25,000 nucleotides of DNA from Neocallimastix lanati (nom. inval.) (GCA_016946835.1 JACVTC010000002.1:3537501-3562500); one strand, 5' to 3'. Shown: positions 1 to 10,058, counted from the first letter of the stretch. Translations and numbers: made by a program. The notes: a model not told the origin generated them from the letters alone.

Positions 1-297
1 TATTTGTCAAAAAAAAAATATAAATATATATGTATATATATAATAAAAATAAGAATAAAAAATTGTAATAATATTTTATAATTTTTAAAATAGTAATAAA
101 AATTATAATAAAAAAATAAAAATAAAAAATAAAAATTATAATAATATTTTAAAATTTCATATTAACGAAAAAGAAGGATCAATTTTATATTTTTTATGTA
201 ATTATTAAATAGCTTTAAATATTAATTAAGAAATATTTATTATTAAAGATTGTATATAAAATTCTTTTGTCATATTTACTAATTTGTTCATCTGAGT

Positions 298-348
<51 letters not shown>

Positions 349-393
349 TAGGATTTAAAGAAAATTTAAATAATATGAAAATAGAATTATAAC
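1..393 (+). repeat. Inverted copy of the celpin 3' flank, cut by the window edge
   Basis: Reverse-complementing 6463-6870 (just downstream of celpin copy 1) gives a sequence that tracks this block almost base for base in several stretches. Shared stretches include the part ending in the (AAT)n run, the segment around TATAAAATTCTTTTGT at about 253-268, and the segment around AATAAAAAATTGTAATAATA at about 54-73. The flank of copy 2 (about 9808-9950) matches as well. The similarity reaches base 1, so only part of the flank is inside the window. By comparison with copies 1 and 2, a + strand serpin stop codon would lie roughly 200 bp to the left. No coding sequence of that gene is visible here. 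Confidence 0.8.
298..346. repeat. (AAT)n microsatellite
   Basis: About 16 uninterrupted AAT units. The reverse-complement TTA/ATT tract occurs at the equivalent place in the other two copies of this flank (about 6515-6538 and 9860-9892), with different lengths. The tract therefore predates the duplication and has changed length since. Confidence 0.9.
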
Positions 394-469
394 ATGTAAA
401 AGTCGTATATATAGTTTTTTTTTAATTTTTTAATGATAACTTAAAAATTTGTAAATACAAGAAATCTAT

Positions 470-1060
470 TCAAGCTCTGCTTTGAATATCCTCATTTAAG
501 TTTAGGTTTTAACTAGATCTTAAGGTTACGAGCTGGTTACAAATACAATACCACTATTGCGATTAGAAGTAGTAGAGTTTCTGACGATTGTCCTAAATTA
601 TAGCCTTGCTATGGAAAAGGAAATCAATCTTTAACTCATTGGATATTTGAATACTCTTTTTTCTCTCTATGTCGATGTAAATCTTTAAATTTTATTGATG
701 TCTTTTTTCATTTTATTTGCCAATAAAGTAAGGAGTCTTTCCTTACTTCTTTCTTATTCTAATATTTTAAAATATGAAAATTTCATAAATTGGCATATTT
801 ATATATTCATTCTTGGTTGAATTTCAGCTTTAGATGAGTTACAATTAGATACTGGGGAACAGAGACATTTAAGTGAGCAACCCCTAAAAAGATCACTGGG
901 GTCTACTGTTCCGTATAAATTGTGGGGCTTGTGGAAATATCTTGCTAATACAATACCAATCATCAGTAGCTCTCTTGCGTTCCTTTTTGAGAGATTTAGT
1001 AAAAACACTTTTATTACCAAGAGTGCCGTCGTCATAATGATATGGCAAAAGGAATAGTAG
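470..1060 (+). pseudogene. Degenerate 3' remnant of a LINE (non-LTR retrotransposon)
   Basis: Read on the + strand, 523-655 gives RLRAGYKYNTT, then a CP..PC motif with an in-frame stop, then SLTHWIFEYS. This parallels the end of the - strand LINE in this window (GRIKCGFKFD, then CPTYSPCC, then SFTHW), the Cys/His knuckle near the C terminus of many LINE polyproteins. A second open stretch, 830-1058, encodes a helical segment ending SKNTFITKSAVVIMIWQKE, which I take to be the LINE region after the knuckle. Stops and frame changes separate the pieces, so nothing here is functional. The orientation is opposite to the neighbouring LINE. The knuckle match is seen in the sequence; assignment of 830-1058 is inference. 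Confidence 0.65.
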
Positions 1061-1617
1061 TAGTCCTGTTAATTCTCATCAATACACATTTACTAGCAGT
1101 ACAATTCCAAACACAGAACTTATAGTAAGTAACTCAATTTTTGATGGTCTTTCTTGTGGCTCAGTGGAGAGTTTAATGGATACCACACTATCTATTTTAA
1201 AAATGTTACTTTTTTGTTTTATTATTTTAGATTTAACTGGTGATCATGCTACTACACATAGTATATATCACACCGAAATTTTTTTAACTTTTGAACTAAT
1301 TTTTATTCTTTATTACATTAAATTTTCTATGATTAATTAATTTTTTGTTTTTTTTTAATTTTTATTGTTTTCTATTTTACTTAATCATATACATACATTA
1401 TATTTTTTTTTTATCTTTAAATTATATAATGTATTTTTAAAAAAAATATATATAATACATAAAAATATAATTATCTATTTAGTAAAGCACAGAAAGTATA
1501 TTCTCTTCCTAGTCTAAAAGAAAAAATTTTTTTAATTTTTTTTTAATTAAGAAAAAGATAACTTTAAAATCAAATTATTAAAAATATTGAATAAGAGTAA
1601 AAAATTATATTAAATAA

Positions 1618-1660
<43 letters not shown>

Positions 1661-1923
1661 TTTTTTTTTTTTTAATTTTTATTTTATTTTTTATTTTTTT
1701 TATTTTTTTTTTTTTTTATTTTTTTTTTACATTATAATGTATTACAAAATATGTTAATATTTTTTTTAAAAATTATTTTTATTATTATTCAATCTATGTT
1801 TATATTAATTTTAATATATAATAATTTTTTAATATTTAATATTATTTTATAATAATTCATTATTTAATACTAATTTAAAAAATTGTTAACAATATGAATA
1901 TTTTATCCTTATTTCATTTATGA
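1061..1923. other. AT-rich spacer between two LINE remnants
   Basis: No gene is supported. About 1039-1338 stays open in one + frame, but the product resembles nothing I recognise. From about 1300 on, the sequence is poly-T, poly-A and AT simple sequence, including a (TA)n tract at 1622-1657 followed by a long T-rich run to about 1730. Confidence 0.6.
1622..1657. repeat. (TA)n microsatellite
   Basis: About 18 uninterrupted TA dinucleotides followed directly by a poly-T run. This is simple-sequence DNA with no further signal. Confidence 0.9.
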
Positions 1924-2685
1924 CTAGTATTTATTGGTATACCAGTGTGTAAAACTAGGTATGCTGTTACTCTCACCACAACAAGGGCTGTATGTTGGGC
2001 AATTTTCTGATACTAGATTACTTTTAACATACGTTTTTACATCAAATTTGAATCCACATTTAATTCGTCCAATCCAAAAAAATCCAAGAGAAAATTGTGA
2101 ATATTTAAGTGATAGACGTTGAATAAATTTTTTAAAACCAAATTTAAATTTCTTGTATTTTGTAGATCTGATCGCAGGAGTGCTTGAATAATGAATATTT
2201 TCCCAGTAAAACTTCCTTATTTCTCCAGGAAGTTTATTATTGTGCTTGTGTACTGCTAAACTCCGTGCTTTTTTCGTCCATGAATAGTGAGAAAGTGTAG
2301 GTATATTTTTGACTAAATGAGAAATAATACAAGAAGAATCTTTCCACTTTTTAAAGCATCGGATCATCGCCTTAGCACAAAAACTAGCTATAGGAGGTAT
2401 AGAAAGTTCCTTAGACATATTGTAAATTGAAGTATTGGAGGTTTTATTTTTAAACCCGAAACTCCAATACAAACCTCGATTAAAAGCAGTTTGAGCTTTT
2501 TCAGTATTCTTTTTATTTGAACCAAGTAAGGGAGCATAATAAAGAACTGAACTAAGGACAAAAGAAACTAGTATACGAGTTTTAAAGTAGAAAGGAACAT
2601 TCCTATTGGTTAAAAATCTAAAGAAAGAGTTAACTGTATAATTAATTTTACTATTCATCTTAGCAATAATAGGTTTTAAATCCAA
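1924..2685 (-). pseudogene. LINE polyprotein, post-RT region with Cys/His knuckle
   Basis: A 253-codon block continuing the LINE after the frameshift at about 2712-2722. The thumb-like helical region (FLTNRNVPFYFKTRILVSFV, then SVLYYAPLLGS) matches the usual layout after RT motif E. The end carries a zinc-knuckle-like cluster: Cys229, Cys235-Cys236 and His247. The last Cys expected in a CCHC knuckle is absent because the reading runs into unrelated sequence and stops five codons later. A small + strand open frame over 1934-2122 is a shadow. The ATG at 2685 is only the first Met after the shift and should not be taken as a start. Confidence 0.8.
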
Positions 2686-2692
2686 CGATTCA

Positions 2693-4600
2693 TTAAAAGG
2701 TATACCAAGATATGTATATTTGATTAGTGCTTGGTATATAGTTCATACCAAGTCTAAATGTAGGATTTTCATAATGTCTTGAAGGTATAAAATTCTTTGG
2801 TTTAACAACTAGTGTAGCGCATTTATTGATTCCAAAGGTCATTTCATTTTTAATACCCCAATCATGAGCAATATTCAAAAGGTCTTTAAGTGAAGATTTT
2901 GTAGGAGCTAATAATACAATATCATCAGCAAATAATCCACCACAACACTTTTTCTTTTCAGTAATCACACCATAACTTTTACATTTATCAAAAATATCAT
3001 TGATAAATATATTGAATAAAATAGGTGAGAGAGGACACCCTTGGCGAACACCATGGTGTATTGGAAATTCTTTTGAAAGTTTACCATTAAAGTTTGAACG
3101 AGCTTTCGAGGTAAGGTATAGATTAGTAATGAATTGAAGGCATTTACCACGAATACCAAGATTATTTAGTTTAGTAAGTATATTGTAAATTGGAACTGAA
3201 TCATAAGCTTTTTTAAGGTCAAGAAAGGCAAGAAAGGTAAATTTATCCTTAAATTTTCTTCTTTGACAAATTTCACGAATGGATACAAATAAACTAATAC
3301 ATTCTTCTTTATTTCTAAAACCAAACTGTTCTGGTCTAATTATTCCATTAGAAAAAGCATAGTCCGATATTCTTTTAGTGACAATTTTTGATAGAATTTT
3401 TAAATCTACATTGATGAGTGAAATACCACGATAATTATTACAATCTGAAAGATCCCCTTTTTTAGGAATAGAAACAATAGAAGCAGAGTTCCATTCATTA
3501 GGAAAGTCACCATCCCAAATTTTATTAAAAAGTAATAACAGACACTTTGCACAATCGGAATAAGTAACCTCTTGATTAGAGTCATCCTGAGAAGAAGTTC
3601 TACTCTCAGAATTAAAAAATGCTTTAAAAAATTCTGTAGGTACACCATCAGGACCAGGTGCTTTGTTATTTTTCATTGAAAGAACAGTTGAATGAATTTC
3701 TGACATGGAAATAGGTTGATTAATATCCCATGATTCCTGAGGAGTAGAAGAATTATTAAGTATTCTTTTCCAATAATTTTCATTAAGACTGTGACCAGTT
3801 ATATCAGAAGCAAGTTCTTCATAGTGTTCTGCAAAACGATTGAGTTGATCTTCTTGGGATACTAGAACATTACCTTCTTTATCTTTAATGTATACAGGTG
3901 ATTGGGAAGGAGAGTAAGAAGGTTTAGAGATTTTCTTAAGTCCAGACCAACCACGCTGGGCATCATTTTTTAAGAAACATTCGCCGATGGAATGAATAAA
4001 ATTTTTAAATCTAATAATCCTAATATTTCTTTTAATACTAATGATATAATCAGAAAGAACTCTATATTCTTTTGAGAGATCACAAAATTCTTGAAGATTA
4101 GACAAATCATTACTAAGTGTAATATTTTTAATCCTTTTATAAAATAAATGTCTTTCATGTGATAATTTCTTAATATAAGCAGGACAATGGAACGCTGAAC
4201 CCTGTAAATTTGTAGGAACTCTTGCTTGAATGTCATCGCCTATTTTATTTGCTGTGTCAAGAAGTTTTTTAACCATTGTATTAGAGTCTAGATTATCATT
4301 ATATTCAAATTCATCCAGTAAACATGTGAATTTATTATGAGAGAAGATTGCTTCACGTTTATCCCTACAAATTCGATTAGACCATTTAATTTGTTTATCC
4401 CGAGGCGGAGTAACAAAACCATCAGGAGATATTTTTTTACAAGAAAGAATAAGTGGTAAATGGTCAGAGATGTCATTAAAAGAGTAGCATACAGAAGCAA
4501 TATTCAGATAATATCTTAATTTATAGTTCACTACTATAAAATCAATACAAGAATTCTTTCCACCATTAGACCAAGTAAATTGATGACCAACCATATCCAT
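2693..4600 (-). pseudogene. LINE polyprotein, endonuclease C-terminus plus reverse transcriptase
   Basis: A 635-codon block whose first ATG (4600) is simply the first Met after the TGA at 4607-4609. Residues 1-50 finish the endonuclease (FTWSNGG, then SDHLPL with the catalytic Asp-His). Reverse transcriptase follows in canonical order: KAPGPDGVPTEFF (313-325), NYRGISLI (389-396), RPEQFGFR (422-429), FLDLKKAYDSV with the first catalytic Asp (459-469), GVRQGCPLSP (517-526), and FADD with the paired catalytic Asp (557-560). All RT catalytic residues look intact. The block ends at a 1-nt frameshift; the next frame continues with YTYLGIPFNESLDLK, a typical post-RT YLG motif. RT identity is very secure. 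Confidence 0.93.
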
Positions 4601-4709
4601 AACAAATCATTGAGGGGAAATTCTAAGAATAAGATCTTTGAGTTGTTGCTTAGTCATGTTGAAATCACCAACAATAGCCGAAGGGTTATTCTGATGGTTC
4701 TTGAGCCAA

Positions 4710-5510
4710 TTAGCAAAAATCAGTTTCCGCTTTTTCTCTAGAGTCTTTGTGTTTTTTGCTAGGGATGTAAATGTTCCCTAAAGAACATCTGACACCCCAA
4801 AAAGAGAATATATTTACTGAGAGTATATATCTATATTCAAAATCATCATCAATGAATTGGCAGGAGGAGTGCACACCTATATAAAGGCCCCTCATACCAG
4901 GGATTTTTTTGTCCGCACGTCTCAGTACTGTTCTATAATGATTAAGGAATGGATATGAGTTAGAAAAAGAGTTAAGGAATGAACTATTACCGACTTCTTG
5001 AAGACAAATACAAATAGGATTAAAGATTGAATTAAAATTGGTAAGTCCGTCACGTTTTTCAGAATTCCAACCATTTATGCTCCAGCTAATACAGAAGTTG
5101 AAATATTGAGTATTCGAAAAAGGGTTAGCATACAGGAGGCTTTCAGAGATGGGGATTGAGGGTTCAGAATAATACCTGGTTCTATTATGATTAACATTGC
5201 TAAATGTGCGTATCCTTGAAGTAATCTTCCATTTTATTCTTTTAACAGGTAAGTGCTTAGTAATCAAATAAATAACCTTCAAATAATCCGTATAATTATT
5301 ATAGTTAACTCTTAGGATGAAGTAGTTTTCCATATTAATATAGTGTTTTTTAACGATTCCATGAACAACTTCATTACAATTTGATATCTTTTTGCTTAAA
5401 AATTCCCATAGTCTACTTTCAGTCCAAGATTCAAGATCATGAATGAAAATTAAAACAAATTTATCATGGTCAGGACCATAATGTCGCAGACCTCTTCGTA
5501 TAGTTGACAT
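4710..5510 (-). pseudogene. LINE polyprotein, N-terminal part with start of the endonuclease domain
   Basis: A 266-codon block starting at ATG 5510. Residues 1-130 are Lys/Tyr/Asn-rich with alternating beta-like segments (KFVLIFIHDLES, NYFILRVNY); a small RNA-binding fold is possible but unproven. From about residue 136 the endonuclease/exonuclease/phosphatase fold begins: FCISWSINGWN corresponds to the usual WNINGW-type first strand, and CICLQE supplies the metal-binding Glu. The frame is lost near residues 250-255. In the shifted frame the downstream DNA encodes ANWLKNHQNNPSAIVGDFNM, containing the GDFN catalytic motif of the same domain, so the block ends through frameshift and not at a genuine terminus. 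A TGA at 4607-4609 follows. Confidence 0.85.
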
Positions 5511-6059
5511 AATAAAATAAAAAACTTATCTATATTAACAAAAAGTAAATGTAATATAAAAATAAAAAAAATAAAATTAGTAAAAAATTAAAAAATTAAA
5601 AAAAATAAAAATTTATTGCTGTTGTCTTCTCTTTCGTGTATATTGTTTGCTAAAACTTGTTTGTTTTTCTTTCTTTTTGTGTTGACTAGTTTTTAATTAA
5701 TGATTTTCAATTATAAATTCCTGTTTTATGTAAAAATTTCTGTAAAATAATCATATATAATATAAAATTTAAATGTTAATGAAATAATAGTTGTGAAAAA
5801 CTATAAAATGATTCCCATCCGTTAAATAATGTCTCAAACACAAGCTTTGGAGTGAATCAATCTCCTACATTTCCATTTTACAATAGCTACATGAGAGTAT
5901 ATATAATACTATAGAAAAAAACATATACAAAAAGAAATGCTAGAGTAAAAATACAATAGATTCATTACAATGATAATATGTAGAAACTACATGATATTAT
6001 TAATTATACAACTCCAATGTTACTACATATCCAGTTTAAAACAATATAAAACATCAGGT
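5511..6059. other. Spacer upstream of the LINE; likely includes its 5' UTR
   Basis: No coding region is supported. The first 150-200 bp, upstream of the LINE ATG, may be its 5' untranslated region. About 5790-6060 is clearly more complex than the surrounding AT simple sequence (for example GTGAATCAATCTCCTACATT near 5851) and includes a small inverted repeat ATGTAG/CTACAT near 5979-5993. I could not relate it to any family. Confidence 0.5.
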
Positions 6060-6440
6060 TCACTTTCTACAGTCTTCCAGTATTCCAGTTTTCACTCTTC
6101 GTACTAGAAGCCACTTTAGAAAGGATAACCATCGATTATCATCAGAATCACAGAAAGCTGTAATTAGTACACCTGATATAGGTTATTCCTTTTCCATCAA
6201 CCCTCCATGGACCTGGAAAAACAGTCCACATCATTGGGGAGATCATCTCCTTTTTTTGGAATAGATATAATACTTTCTTCATTCCATTAAAATGCAACAT
6301 GCTTTTCATGAGAAAGTTTCTTGATATAATAAGGGCAGTGGAATGCTGAGCCTTTTAAGATCACAAGGAACTCTAGCATGAACTTTATCACCAACTTTAT
6401 TAGCTGCTTCTATAAATTTATTGACCATTTCATTAGAACT
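6060..6440 (-). pseudogene. Second, internally deleted LINE remnant
   Basis: On the - strand, about 6430-6299 encodes NEMVNKFIEAANKVGDKVHA and then, after a 1-nt frameshift, GSAFHCPYYIKKLSHEKH. These align with NTMVKKLLDTANKIGDDIQA and GSAFHCPAYIKKLSHERH of the larger LINE (its 4270-4145). Immediately after, 6290-6236 encodes WNEESIISIPKKGD, equivalent to WNSASIVSIPKKGD at about 3493-3452 of the larger element. About 650 bp of the LINE is therefore missing between the two blocks. The part from 6235 down to 6060 is more degenerate and is included only by position. It is a different, diverged copy and not a duplicate of the neighbour. Confidence 0.8.
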
Positions 6441-6462
6441 TAATTCAATATCAAATAATTTA

Positions 6463-6973
6463 AAATTATGATTTTATTTTAATACCATTTAAATATTCTT
6501 TAAATCCTTTTTTATTTTATTATTATTATTATTATTATAGTTAGATGAATAAAAAACTATATATATAACAAAAGAATTTTATATATAATTTATAAGGAAT
6601 AAATATATTTATTTAATATTTAAAGTCAATTAATAATTACTTAAAAAAACAAAAAATTGATCCTTTTTTTTTGATAACATGAAATTTATAAAATATTATT
6701 ATAATTTTTATTTTTTTTTTTTTTATTTTATTTTTTATTTTTTTTTTAATTTTTTTTTTATTATATGATTTATAAAATATTATTACAATTTTTTATTCAT
6801 ATTTTTATTATATATAATATTTTTTTTTTTTATAAATATTAAAATTGTAAAACATTATTACAGTTTTAATATATTAAAATACCTTATATATATATATATT
6901 TTTTTATGATATTTTTTTTTAAATTCGAAATAATATAGATTATAGAATATAAAAAAAAAAAAATATATTAAAG

Positions 6974-7013
<40 letters not shown>

Positions 7014-7064
7014 TAAGGTATTATAAAGAATGAAATAATTCATTGCTTTTTATTTATATTACCA
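6463..7064 (-). repeat. 3' flank of celpin copy 1
   Basis: A non-coding AT-rich stretch downstream of the serpin stop codon, matching 9808-10416 (copy 2) and, inverted, 1-393. It contains a TTA microsatellite near 6515-6538 and a (TA)n run at about 6980-7009. The apparent 61-codon open frame over 6858-7043 is simple-sequence artefact. Confidence 0.75.
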
Positions 7065-8887
7065 TTAATAACCATATTTTGGTGTATAATCTTCTTTTTC
7101 ATCTTCCCATTTATTGGGTTCATAGACGGTTCCAGTAAACCAAATATCTTTTGTTTCTTTATCCCTTATAATAAACATAAATGGTTTATCAAAGGTAATA
7201 ATAAGAAGTTGAGGTATTCTTGGAGTTTGATTAGGGGATGTTATTACGTATTTCGTTACAAATACGGTGACGGCTGCAGCTTTTATTCCTTTTTCAGTAA
7301 ATTTAATATCAGCTTTATGAAGAGCATCAGAAACACATAGTTTTCTTTCAGGACTAGGTGAATCTTCCATTTTTGAAAAATCAGATTCACTACAATTAAA
7401 TGCCTTTTTTATACCTAACCTCTTCAAATCTTCTTTTAAATCTAAGTTATATTCAAATTTGAATTTTGGTATGCGGAACACTACTCCATCTTCTATAGTA
7501 GTGGAAAAATTAAGATTTTGATTGATATGATCCATTTGTTCTTCAGTGAAATTTTCAATAAAACTACTTAAATTTTCCTTTGGCATGATGGCCATAAATT
7601 CAAATTGAATATCATCATATTTTTTTAAGTCTGAAGTCACTACGGAGATGTTATCATCAATATAATAGCTTAAATTCGTGCTCTTTTCTGTTTTAGACAT
7701 CATGGTGGTCTTCATTTTCTCTCCATTATCTAAATAAAAATCATATCCATTAGTATTCCCAAATGAAAAGCTTTCTTTCCATTCCATATCTATGGCAAGG
7801 GCATTGATGATAAGCATGACGTTATATGGATCTTTTACCGTTTCATCCATGAGCATATTTTTAATGATATTAAATGTTTTATCTTCAATCTATTTATTAG
7901 CATTTGCTGCACTTTTAAATTCATCTTTAACAACTTCTGCATCATAGTTTTCCTTTAAAGTATTTATATAATTTGTATTTATATATTTATAAAATGTATC
8001 TCTTATAAATAATCCATTGGCTAACGATAAAACTTCGTCAATACTAATGTGTTTAGAAAGTTTAGTATTTCCTATTAATTTATTGATTTCATCAAAAGTA
8101 TCATTAGCCGCTCCTTCTTGTAACATTTTTAAGGCATATTTTATTGAAAATGGACTATAGAGCATATTTTTCTTGAAGTTTTCTAATTTTAAAAATGAAA
8201 AATTAAAATTAAAATCTTCAGCGTTATTAACGACAACTTTACAACTATCCTTTATACCACACCATTTATCATCTTCTACACCCCAATCTCCACTTTCATC
8301 AGTATAGTCAATATGACAAGTTTCACAACATGGATAGCCTTGAACAATAGAAAAACAAGAATCTTCAGGTTCCTTTTTGGAAATACCATTACCAATACCA
8401 CACCATTGATGATTTTCTTTACCCCAATCACCTCTTTCATCGGTATAGATAACTTTATTATCTGTACAACATGGATATCCTAATTCTATAGAAAAACAAG
8501 TATCATTATCATTATCATTACCATTACTAATACCACACCAGCTATTATTTTCTACACCCCAATCTCCACTTTCATCAGTATAGACGACTTCATTTCCTGT
8601 ACAACATGGATAAGATGGATTTAATTTTTGTGAAAAGCATTTTTTATCACTAGCCTTTTTTTTTATAAAGATTTATATTAATTATAATAATAATAATAGT
8701 AATAATAATAAAATTCAAATTAGAATATATAATATATTAATATCAATAATTTCATATATTATTATTTTAATTATTATTATTATCATCATTATTAAAAAAT
8801 TATGATTCATACCTTGGTGTCAGCTGATAAACATGCTGGTATACCAATTAATACCAGTCCTAAATGAAATAATGATGAATTTTTCAT
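7065..8887 (-). pseudogene. Celpin copy 1: triple-dockerin serpin with a premature TAG
   Basis: Two exons: 8887-8813 (25 codons: Met-Lys, hydrophobic core, ACLSA cleavage region, so secreted) and 8654-7065. Exon 2 encodes three fungal dockerins, each with C, CC and C plus YTDE.GDWG..EN and WCGI motifs, then a serpin domain starting near [23 protein letters not shown] at 7890-7892 interrupts the serpin after NANK; copy 2 has Trp (TGG) there. The frame is otherwise open to 7065, for a nominal 554 codons. The truncated product would be the dockerins plus about 90-100 serpin residues and no reactive loop. The serpin hinge (EKGIKAAAV) and the distal [11 protein letters not shown] signature remain beyond the stop. 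Inference: a very recent nonsense mutation, a sequencing error, or a natural dockerin-only form. Confidence 0.88.
8655..8812 (-). other. Intron of celpin copy 1
   Basis: 158 bp, phase 0, beginning GTATGA after exon 1 ...ACCAAG and ending AAAG before exon 2 GCTAGTGAT. It is inferred because the signal peptide and the dockerin frame are joined cleanly only by removing it. The equivalent intron in copy 2 (12007-12160, 154 bp) has the same ends. It separates the signal peptide from the mature protein. Confidence 0.85.
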
Positions 8888-9715
8888 ATTGTTATTAATA
8901 ATAATACTTTTTTATTATTATAATTTTTTCATTCGACTTATTGTTATATAATTTTAATTTTTATTATAAATAATATTAATAAATTAATAAAAATAAAAAT
9001 TATTTATTTAAAAAATATTTATTTTTATTAATTGATTTTTTTTTTTTTTTTTTTTTTATTTTTATTTTTTTGGTTTGTTTTGTTTAAAAAAGATGGGTCA
9101 TAAATTCTTATATTTATACGATAAAAATTATTTTTTTATTATTAATTCTTTTATTAAATTCTTTTATAAATAAAATTAAATATGAAATTCATTTAAATAA
9201 TAATAAAAATTATTATTAATGTTAAAATAATAATAATTAAAGTTAAAATAATTAATATTATAATAATAATTAATATTATAATAAAAATTAATATTATAAT
9301 AAAAATTAATATTATAATAATTGATGTTTTATAATTATTATTGTTTTATTTCCATTTATGTTTAAATTAACATAAATCATTGATTTTTTTTTTTTTATTT
9401 ATTTTATTAAATTTTTTATAAAAAAAAAAAAAAAAAAAACAATATTAATTTAATATCATTTTTTACTCGTGATCAACATTTTTAATAATTTTATTTTATT
9501 ATTTATTTAATAAAGTTTTCGTTTTCTTTCTCTTAATTAAAAAAAAAAAAAAAAAAAAAAAATAATAAAAAAAAAAATTTGGGAAAAAGTAAAAGATACA
9601 TAAATGAAAAATGATAGAATTTCTTAAAATTTATTAAAATTAATTAAATAATTTTGAAAAATAATATCGGTTACAAACAACTTTAATAAGTAATTGTACC
9701 AAAAACATTCATTGA
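8888..9715 (-). promoter_or_regulatory. 5' flank of celpin copy 1
   Basis: AT-rich, without genes. It is shared with the flank of copy 2 over several hundred bp, including the 25-bp window around TTTAAATTAACATAAATCAT at 9361-9380. Promoter activity must lie here by position, but I see no individual site I would defend. Repetitive AATATTATAATA-type motifs fill 9180-9320, and poly-A tracts lie at 9421-9439 and 9540-9561. Confidence 0.4.
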
Positions 9716-9775
9716 TCAATGTTTGGTCTTTTTATTATTGCCCTTGACACCAGGAGTATTATAATTGTCTTCCAT
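9716..9775 (-). other. 19-codon open frame of unknown meaning
   Basis: On the - strand an ATG at 9775 opens MEDNYNTPGVKGNNKKTKH followed by TGA at 9718-9716. Its base composition is much less AT-biased than its surroundings. A related beginning (MEDN then NNKK) occurs on the + strand at 17646. It could be a relic first exon or part of a dispersed element. The stop overlaps a 12-bp palindrome, CATTGATCAATG (9710-9721). Confidence 0.35.
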
Positions 9776-9807
9776 AACATACATTAATATATTTTTAAAA
9801 TTTAATA

Positions 9808-9857
9808 ATAAAAAATTATAATTCTATTTTAATACCATTTAAATATTCTTTAAATTC

Positions 9858-9894
<37 letters not shown>

Positions 9895-10009
9895 ATCCAG
9901 ATGATCTTTAATAAATAAAATAAGACAAAAGAATTTTATATATAATTTTTAAATTTTTTTTTTTTTAATTAATATAAATAGTCAATTAACAATTACTTAA
10001 AACATAAAC

Positions 10010-10058
<49 letters not shown>

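Larger units (their letters stand above)
1924..5510 (-). mobile_element. LINE (non-LTR retrotransposon), near full length but broken
   Basis: Three successive - strand coding blocks (5510-4710, 4600-2693, 2685-1924) form one polyprotein. Its parts are an N-terminal region of unknown function, an apurinic-type endonuclease (EEP), reverse transcriptase, a thumb/linker region and a C-terminal Cys/His knuckle. No RNase H domain is recognisable. Breaks: a frameshift near 4755-4775 in an A-rich run, a TGA at 4607-4609, and a 1-nt shift near 2712-2722. The coding region stops abruptly after the THW of the knuckle, so the 3' end seems to be missing; this is unusual, because LINEs are normally 5'-truncated. 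No poly-A tail or target-site duplication could be assigned. The element cannot encode a full protein as it stands. Confidence 0.9.

Noticed and set aside
799-1035. 78-codon open frame on the - strand
   Set aside because: It overlaps the better-supported + strand LINE remnant reading and resembles no protein.
1155-1200. tRNA-like A-box (TGGCTCAGTGG near 1157-1167)
   Set aside because: No T-arm, acceptor stem or anticodon arm can be folded around it, and no matching B-box follows. A SINE head is possible but unsupported.
7890-7892. TAG as a recoded sense codon
   Set aside because: The ankyrin gene ends normally with TAG, and a single in-frame TAG in one duplicate is better explained by mutation or error.
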